Assembly: GCA_963697695.1 (NCBI GenBank)
Contig: OY969094.1
Location: 1 to 64,000 of the forward strand
DNA length: 64,000 nt
Reading direction: 5' to 3'
Source of the DNA: VRUE01 sp963697695
GTDB taxonomy: Bacteria > Actinomycetota > Thermoleophilia > Solirubrobacterales > 70-9
Positions 59,699-64,000 of this stretch are shown one piece after another. Under the pieces are notes generated by a model, which worked only from the letters and a program-made list of their open reading frames with translations, made no database searches and was not told where the DNA came from. Numbering within the stretch: position 1 is the first letter of the stretch; each line of letters begins with the position of its first letter. The translations under genes were made by a program, and so were the position numbers.

Positions 59699-59904
59699 GC
59701 AAGAAGCTCGCAGTGTCGATTCCGCGCATCGCACTCACGCCGCCCGAGGCTGCGGCAGCCATCGGGGTCGGGCTGGATTTCTTCGATGCCAACGTGGCGC
59801 CGGACCTACGCCTGATTCGCCGGGGTCGTAAGCGTCTAGTCCCGGTAAGTGAGCTAGAACGCTGGGCGGCGGAGAACGCCGAGCAGGTGCTGAGAGGACC
59901 GTGA
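59695..59904 (+). CDS. Excisionase/MerR-like helix-turn-helix protein
   Basis: 69 residues: ALTPPEAAAAIGVGLDFFDANVAPDLRLIRRGRKRLVPVSELERWAAE. This is the winged helix-turn-helix of excisionases and small DNA-binding regulators, with RRGRKRLVP as the wing. In integrative elements it commonly helps the integrase in excision (Xis). It overlaps the relaxation gene. Confidence 0.8.
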   Translation: MSKKLAVSIPRIALTPPEAAAAIGVGLDFFDANVAPDLRLIRRGRKRLVPVSELERWAAENAEQVLRGP

Positions 59905-59931
59905 CGTGGGCGAGCTTCTAGGCTGCCGGTC

Positions 59932-60132
59932 ATGGCTGACGCCAAAGGCGAGAAAGCACGTCGCGCGGTGCGGGCTGCCCAAGCGAAGTTTGAGCGCGAC
60001 CAAGACGCGGCCCAAGAGGCACGACGCAAGGCATTCGCTCAGGCGCAGAAAGCAGGGCTCACGCTGCGCGACATTGCGGGAGAGGTCGGCCTCCACCACA
60101 CGCGCGTGCTTCAAATCATCCGGGACAAGTAG
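59932..60132 (+). CDS. Small helix-turn-helix protein
   Basis: 66 residues. A long charged helix (KARRAVRAAQAKFERDQDAA) is followed by a sigma-factor/LuxR-like helix-turn-helix: AGLTLRDIAGEVGLHHTRVLQIIRDK. It may regulate the element. TAGGCT lies seven bases before the ATG, so the mRNA may be leaderless. Confidence 0.7.
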   Translation: MADAKGEKARRAVRAAQAKFERDQDAAQEARRKAFAQAQKAGLTLRDIAGEVGLHHTRVLQIIRDK

Positions 60133-60137
60133 TCGTT

Positions 60138-60158
60138 TTGGTGATTATTTCTCACCAA
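60138..60158. promoter_or_regulatory. Operator-like inverted repeat before the regulator/integrase operon
   Basis: TTGGTGA (60138) and TCACCAA (60152) flank seven A/T-rich bases. It lies immediately after the gene at 59932 and upstream of the four-gene operon at 60251, and suits repressor control by one of the XRE proteins. Confidence 0.5.
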
Positions 60159-60250
60159 GACTGCTAACCTCGCCATCAGACTCAAAAAGCGGCGACCCGC
60201 CGTGCTACGAACACGACGGGCCGCCTGACCACAAGGAGGCAGTGCTCCTC

Positions 60251-60607
60251 ATGGCTAGCGAGAACCCTACGGGTCGCGGCTCTGTCGTTGCCCTCACGAT
60301 TCCGGCCGATCAAGTCCGCTTTCTGCGCAGCGTTTTCCGCATGGCGCAGGACGGCATCAAGGACGAGCTGGAGAACTACCCGAAGCAGCTGGGCGATCCG
60401 ACTCGCCTGCGCCGCGAAGAGGCTGCCTATGGGCGGCTTCTGGTGGCGCTGGACGAGTTGGTGATCGCTCCCGACGACGATGTGCGGACCATCTTGCGCG
60501 ACCTCGCGCAGACGATTGACGCGGCGAACGAGTACGAGCGCGTCGTTTCCGAGCATGAGGCTCTGGGCGGCCTGTTGGAGCAGGTCGGAGGAAGGGGGGC
60601 GGCCTGA
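60251..60607 (+). CDS. Hypothetical protein of the element
   Basis: 118 residues. A short basic start (MASENPTGRG), then a mostly helical body (VRFLRSVFRMAQDGIKDEL, YGRLLVALDELVIAPDDD, EYERVVSEHEALGGLL). A perfect AAGGAGG lies upstream. No domain is recognised. It is coupled by TGATG to two XRE genes, so a regulatory or replication-related role is plausible. Confidence 0.6.
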   Translation: MASENPTGRGSVVALTIPADQVRFLRSVFRMAQDGIKDELENYPKQLGDPTRLRREEAAYGRLLVALDELVIAPDDDVRTILRDLAQTIDAANEYERVVSEHEALGGLLEQVGGRGAA

Positions 60608-60882
60608 TGGTGGCGGCAGGTATCGAGATTGCCCAAGTGTTCGGGGCGAACCTTGCTCGTGCCCGCGACCGAGCCAAACTCTCTCAAGAAGAGGTCGGCT
60701 TTCGCGCCTCGCTGCACCGCACCGAGGTCGGCCAGTTGGAGCGTGGGATACGACTCGCGCGGATTGACACGGTGGTCAAGCTCGCGGGTGCGTTGGGGGT
60801 GTCTCCGGGAAGCCTTCTCGACGGCATGGCTTGGAAGCCGGGGGATTTCCGTCCCGGTGAGTTCTCGATTGGGGAGAGCTGA
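60607..60882 (+). CDS. XRE-family regulator
   Basis: 91 residues with one Cro/C1 helix-turn-helix: FGANLARARDRAKLSQEEVGF, RASLHRTEVGQLERGIRLAR and DTVVKLAGALGVSPGSLLDG. It is clearly paralogous to the next gene (LGVSPGSLLDG versus LDIPPGDLLDG), as if from tandem duplication. Its start overlaps the previous stop (TGATG), and its own stop overlaps the next start. Confidence 0.85.
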   Translation: MVAAGIEIAQVFGANLARARDRAKLSQEEVGFRASLHRTEVGQLERGIRLARIDTVVKLAGALGVSPGSLLDGMAWKPGDFRPGEFSIGES

Positions 60883-61145
60883 TGATGGCGGTGGCAGACC
60901 AGTTCGGCGCGAACCTCGCCTACTGCCGCAGGCGCGCCAAGCTCTCCCAAGAAGAGCTGGCGGTTATGGCCTCCCTGCACCGCACGGCTGTCGGCTTAAT
61001 CGAGCGTGGCGAACGGGTGTGCCGTGTGGACACGCTAGTCAAGCTCGCAGGCTCGCTGGACATTCCTCCTGGCGACCTGCTCGACGGGATCGGTTGGAAC
61101 CCCGGCAGTACGCGCCTCGGTCACTTCAAGGGCGGTGAGGGCTGA
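60882..61145 (+). CDS. XRE-family regulator, paralog of the preceding gene
   Basis: 87 residues: FGANLAYCRRRAKLSQEELAVMASLHRTAVGLIERGERVCRV. It shares about half its positions with its neighbour and the same domain order, so the pair arose by duplication. One may repress integration while the other tunes it. The stop overlaps the integrase start. Confidence 0.85.
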   Translation: MMAVADQFGANLAYCRRRAKLSQEELAVMASLHRTAVGLIERGERVCRVDTLVKLAGSLDIPPGDLLDGIGWNPGSTRLGHFKGGEG

Positions 61146-62347
61146 TGGCGGAAGGCATCCGCAAGCGGCACTCCAAGGGTTGCACTGGCCGTCAGGGTGG
61201 ACGTTGCAACTGCAATGCCGGTTGGGAGGCGTCGATCTACTTGGCTCGCGAGGACAGGCGAGTCACCAAGACGTTTCGTCGGGAGGCTGAGGCAAAGGGC
61301 TGGCGGGCGGAAGCAAAGCGCGCGGCCGACAGGGGAGCCTTGCCAACCCCGTCACGAGACGTTCGGACGCTTGCCGGGGCGCTGCGGCAATTCATTGCCG
61401 GGATGGAGGCGGGAACGATTCGTCCGAAGGGCCGAGAGCGTTACAAGCCAAACACGATCCGCTCATACGAGCGGGCGTTGCGAGTTCACATCGCGCCGAC
61501 CGGCGCTGGCGGAATCAAGGTTGCCGATGTTCGCCGCCGTGACCTCCAAGCTCTTGCTGACGAGCTGCTCGGCGGCGGGCTCTCGATTGGGACCGTCAGC
61601 AATGTCCTCAACCCAATTCAGGCCTTCTACCGCCGCGCTATCGACCGCGACGAGCTGACCTACAACCCGTCCGAGCGGATCGACCTCCCCAATGGAGGCT
61701 CCAAGCGGCCGAAGCGGATCGCCTCTCCAACGGAAGCGGCGGGGCTGATCGCGGCACTCGACCTAGAGGACAGGTCGGTTTGGGCTACGGCCTTCTATGC
61801 GGGGCTGCGCCGTGGCGAGCTTCAGGCGTTGCGTGTCCGTGACATTGACCTCCAGTCGAACCTGATCGCCGTTGAGCGCGGCTGGGATCAAGTGGAGGGT
61901 GTGATCGAGCCGAAGTCGCGTGCGGGGCGGCGCAGCGTGCCGCTACTGGCGATTCTGCGCGACTACCTAAGCGAGCATTTGCGCAGGACGGGCCGCAGTG
62001 GCGACGACCTCGTTTTCGGCCGGTCGCTTGGAGAGGCGTTCTACGCCTCGACCGTCGATGGCCGGGCGAAGCGCGCATGGACGGTAGCGAACAAGCACGA
62101 GCGGGAGGCGGCGGAGCGTGAGCGTCGGGAGCCCGAGCTGCTGGTGCCGATCAGCTTGCACTTTTGCCGCCACACCTTCGCCTCGTTGATGATCGACGCC
62201 GGGGCAAATCCGAAGGCGATTCAGGAGTTCATGGGCCACTCGAAAATCCAAACGACCTTCGACGTCTACGGCCACCTGCTGCCCGGCAGCCGTGATGAGG
62301 TTCGCGAGCGCATGGATGCCTACCTCACGCGAAGCAGCGGCTTGTGA
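61145..62347 (+). CDS. int: Tyrosine-recombinase integrase
   Basis: 400 residues. A CxC-type N-terminus (KGCTGRQGGRCNCNAG) is followed by a SAM-like core-binding domain and the catalytic domain with Arg in AGLRRGELQALR, Lys in PKSRAGRRSVPL, HxxR in LHFCRHTFASLM, His in GHSKIQTTFD and nucleophilic Tyr in VYGHLLPGS. It should recombine the flanking 63/64-bp repeats. It is the last gene of the coupled operon, as in many actinomycete elements. Confidence 0.95.
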   Translation: MAEGIRKRHSKGCTGRQGGRCNCNAGWEASIYLAREDRRVTKTFRREAEAKGWRAEAKRAADRGALPTPSRDVRTLAGALRQFIAGMEAGTIRPKGRERYKPNTIRSYERALRVHIAPTGAGGIKVADVRRRDLQALADELLGGGLSIGTVSNVLNPIQAFYRRAIDRDELTYNPSERIDLPNGGSKRPKRIASPTEAAGLIAALDLEDRSVWATAFYAGLRRGELQALRVRDIDLQSNLIAVERGWDQVEGVIEPKSRAGRRSVPLLAILRDYLSEHLRRTGRSGDDLVFGRSLGEAFYASTVDGRAKRAWTVANKHEREAAERERREPELLVPISLHFCRHTFASLMIDAGANPKAIQEFMGHSKIQTTFDVYGHLLPGSRDEVRERMDAYLTRSSGL

Positions 62348-62371
62348 CGCTGGCGATCAAGTCTTGACGCG

Positions 62372-62893
62372 CTACTGATCCGGCGGGATCGCGTCGGTGA
62401 TCCCGAAGATGCGGGCGACGTAGGTTGCATCATCCTCGCCGTCCTCCATGGGATAGTCGAGTCCGATCCCCATCGATGCCAGTGGCTCTAGAAGCGGCTT
62501 GCTCTGGCGTTGTGGCGCTTGTCGTATCCCTTCCACCTTGTAATGGGCGATCTCGATGGCGATGCGCTTGGATCGCCGTGGGCGCCACAGCCAACGCCAT
62601 CCGGCCAAGGCAATACCGATGACCGCCGTAGCTCCCGCCATTCCCTCCCAAAGGGATGCCTGGCATTCGAGGGCTTGGCCCGCTAGCTGCACGAAAGAAC
62701 CGCCGATGAGCAGCAAAATCCCCATCTCAGCATCGGCACGAACCTCTGCCAGCGCTGCTGGCATCAGAGAGCTTCGACCGAAGAACCCCGTCGTTCGAAG
62801 CGCAAACGTGGCTGGTTTCCCAAGTAGCCCCAACGCAAGGATCAAAGCGCCAGCGATATCCATGGCAACCCCGATGGTTGAAACGAGATTCAC
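62372..62893 (-). CDS. Membrane protein at the right end of the element
   Basis: 173 residues. Three helices are predicted (IGVAMDIAGALILALGLLG, EMGILLLIGGSFVQLAGQAL and MAGATAVIGIALAGWRWLW), and a basic cytoplasmic region follows. There is no family motif. It is convergent with the integrase. Its position between integrase and attachment site is a common place for cargo with a phage-resistance or immunity role, but no such role is shown. Confidence 0.55.
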   Translation of the reverse strand: MNLVSTIGVAMDIAGALILALGLLGKPATFALRTTGFFGRSSLMPAALAEVRADAEMGILLLIGGSFVQLAGQALECQASLWEGMAGATAVIGIALAGWRWLWRPRRSKRIAIEIAHYKVEGIRQAPQRQSKPLLEPLASMGIGLDYPMEDGEDDATYVARIFGITDAIPPDQ

Positions 62894-62900
62894 GGCGCTT

Positions 62901-62922
62901 ACTGTGGCACCGACTGTGGCAC
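62901..62922 (+). repeat. Tandem ACTGTGGCAC arm-like motifs, right
   Basis: ACTGTGGCACC at 62901 and ACTGTGGCAC at 62913, matching the left pair at 57416-57439 in sequence and similar spacing. Confidence 0.5.
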
Positions 62923-62997
62923 GGCGACCTTTGGGGCGATCCGCGCGCCGCTTCCGTAGCTGGTCCGTGGGCGCGCATTCCGCTTGCTAAAGCCCCG

Positions 62998-63060
62998 CAC
63001 AACAGAAAACGCCCCGCCGGGGAGGCGAGGCGTTTCTGGGGTTACTACAGGGAGGAGAGA
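62998..63060. repeat. Right direct repeat (attachment site) with terminator-like hairpin
   Basis: 63 bases matching 57261-57324. The hairpin AACGCCCCGCC/GGCGAGGCGTT (63006-63035) is flanked by A- and T-runs and could terminate transcription in both directions. Confidence 0.85.
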
Positions 63061-63086
63061 TATGTATCTCTATATATGTGGATCCG
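63034..63086. repeat. Dispersed repeat, copy 2 (overlaps the right attachment site)
   Basis: TTCTGGGGTTACTA, AGGGAGGAGAGA, a small inverted repeat (GAGAT-ATGT-ATCTC) and TATGTGGATCCG. It matches 48492-48540 except in the hairpin loop. The rest of the gap to tlyA (63087-63388) shows no gene I can support. Confidence 0.7.
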
Positions 63087-63388
63087 TGGGAGGTAGGTGG
63101 GCCCTTGATGTGCCGCTGGTGCGCCATCGTGGGAAGCGATGAGCGCCATATGGGCGGCGCCGAACCCAACCAAGAAGTCTTTCGTTCTGCCCCTTATCGT
63201 CGTCCTCTGCGAATCCTTGAACAGCGTACGAACATACGTGCGATTCGTGTGTGAGTGGGATCACAGACGCCCAGGCGATGCCGGCGAGATCTCATAGGAG
63301 ACCAGACGAAGCCAAACTTTGGTTAAAAACTTGTGTCGGCCTTCGAACGAACGGCTAGGCCTCCCAGGCGGCTGTACCGTTCCAGCGG

Positions 63389-64000
63389 ATGAAGAAGGCC
63401 CGGATAGACGCGGTTTTGGCCGAGCGGGGGCTGTTCTCGTCGCGCACGGCGGCGGCCGGTGCGGTGCGGGCCGGTGCGGTGCGACTGGGAGAGGACGGCC
63501 CGGTTGCGCTGCGGCCGAGTCAGCTGGTCGAGCCCGAGGCGAAGCTGATCGTCGACGAGGGGCCGCGCTTCGTCTCGCGCGGTGGGATCAAGCTCGACAA
63601 TGCGCTCGAATCGCTGGTAATCGACGTCGCGGGCCGCGAGTGCCTCGACGTCGGAGCCTCGACGGGTGGATTCACCGACTGCCTGCTCCAGCGGGGAGCG
63701 GCTCGGGTGGTGGCGCTGGACGTCGCCTACGGGCAGCTCGACCTGAAGCTGCGTGAGGACCCCCGCGTCACCGTGATCGAGCGGCTCAACGCGCGGGAGC
63801 TGGTTCCCGCCGACCTTCCCTTCGCGCCTGACCTCGCGGTCGTCGACGTCTCCTTCATCTCGCTGGCAAAGGTGCTGCCGGCCGTCGTCCGCTGCCTCGC
63901 TCCCGGTGCTGAGGTGCTGGCGATGGTCAAGCCTCAGTTCGAGCTGGGCCGCGAGCGCGTCGGCAAGGGGGTCGTCCACGACGCCGCCGATCGCCGCGAG
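63389..64000 (+). CDS. tlyA: TlyA-family rRNA (cytidine-2'-O)-methyltransferase, partial
   Basis: 204 codons to the right edge. An S4 RNA-binding domain at the N-terminus (MKKARIDAVLAERGL, AVRAGAVRL) leads into an FtsJ-like Rossmann domain with CLDVGASTGGFTDCLLQRGA, ALDVAYGQL and the VDVSFISL motif. In mycobacteria TlyA 2'-O-methylates 16S and 23S rRNA and its loss confers capreomycin resistance; older names call it hemolysin A. The C-terminus lies outside the window. Confidence 0.9.
   Translation, partial: MKKARIDAVLAERGLFSSRTAAAGAVRAGAVRLGEDGPVALRPSQLVEPEAKLIVDEGPRFVSRGGIKLDNALESLVIDVAGRECLDVGASTGGFTDCLLQRGAARVVALDVAYGQLDLKLREDPRVTVIERLNARELVPADLPFAPDLAVVDVSFISLAKVLPAVVRCLAPGAEVLAMVKPQFELGRERVGKGVVHDAADRRE

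Larger units (their letters stand above)
57261..63060. mobile_element. Integrative element with tyrosine integrase and replication-relaxation gene
   Basis: The flanks carry near-perfect direct repeats (57261-57324 and 62998-63060; one base indel). Inside are a ClpP-like gene, an array of about 131-bp repeats with a 34-bp palindrome, a Replic_Relax gene, an excisionase-like gene, three small regulators or unknowns, a tyrosine recombinase and a membrane protein. Paired ACTGTGGCAC motifs lie near each end. This is the layout of a small actinomycete integrative element with its own relaxation function. Conjugation or packaging genes are not evident. Confidence 0.75.

Noticed and set aside
1..64000. 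CRISPR array or complete prophage.
   Set aside because: No regularly spaced short repeats with unique spacers were seen, and no capsid, terminase or tail genes occur. The 131-bp array at 58 kb has only three degenerate units.

Overview
The window is GC-rich chromosomal DNA with long runs of translationally coupled genes (TGATG and ATGA overlaps), many GTG starts and strongly GC-ending codons. The gene content and order (hisS-aspS, mnmA-alaS-ruvX-mltG, aroE-aroC-aroKB-aroQ, efp, nusB-xseB-like-ispA-dxs, tlyA) fit a high-GC actinobacterium. A Thermoleophilia/Solirubrobacterales-like lineage is my best guess, from the aroKB fusion, the IscU-MnmA fusion and the leaderless-promoter style; this placement is inference. 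Layout: 1-16.3 kb carries a truncated MMPL transporter, a degenerate dihydroorotate-dehydrogenase-like protein fused to a duplicated membrane domain, tRNA-Gln, a heterodimer-type ABC exporter pair, a kelch propeller protein, GtrA, a methyltransferase, a divergent LeuRS-like protein, a GNAT protein, a probable structured RNA and threonine synthase. 16.38-21.07 kb is a small integrated element or its remnant. It is bounded by a 46-bp direct repeat of the 3' half of a tRNA(CAT) gene and carries HicBA, two hypothetical genes, a frameshifted HEPN-domain gene and an initiator-tRNA 3' fragment; no integrase is left. 21.1-48.4 kb is the housekeeping core: an aminopeptidase, a formimidoyltransferase domain, an MBL hydrolase, three aminoacyl-tRNA synthetases, a probable 6S RNA, tRNA thiolation, the mltG cell-wall gene, the shikimate block, a diguanylate cyclase, an M42 peptidase, EF-P, a hybrid histidine kinase, nusB and the isoprenoid genes. 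48.4-57.1 kb is mixed: a dispersed repeat, a divergent SDR/PEP-mutase-family pair, an ECF sigma factor with a membrane partner, a methyltransferase, a VOC protein and ChrA. 57.26-63.06 kb is a second, more intact integrative element flanked by 63/64-bp direct repeats. It carries a ClpP-like peptidase, an array of about 131-bp repeats with a 34-bp perfect palindrome next to a replication-relaxation gene, an excisionase-like protein, coupled XRE regulators and a tyrosine integrase. The window closes inside tlyA. The housekeeping genes form tight, probably co-transcribed blocks: four of the shikimate genes run end to end, and nusB, an XseB-like gene, ispA and dxs link antitermination with isoprenoid precursor synthesis. 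The most unusual items are the DHODH pseudoenzyme with duplicated membrane module, the IscU-MnmA fusion lacking its third cysteine, the LeuRS paralog with an eroded editing site, the twin promoters around an unassigned RNA upstream of thrC, and a repeat family that doubles as the attachment site of the second element.
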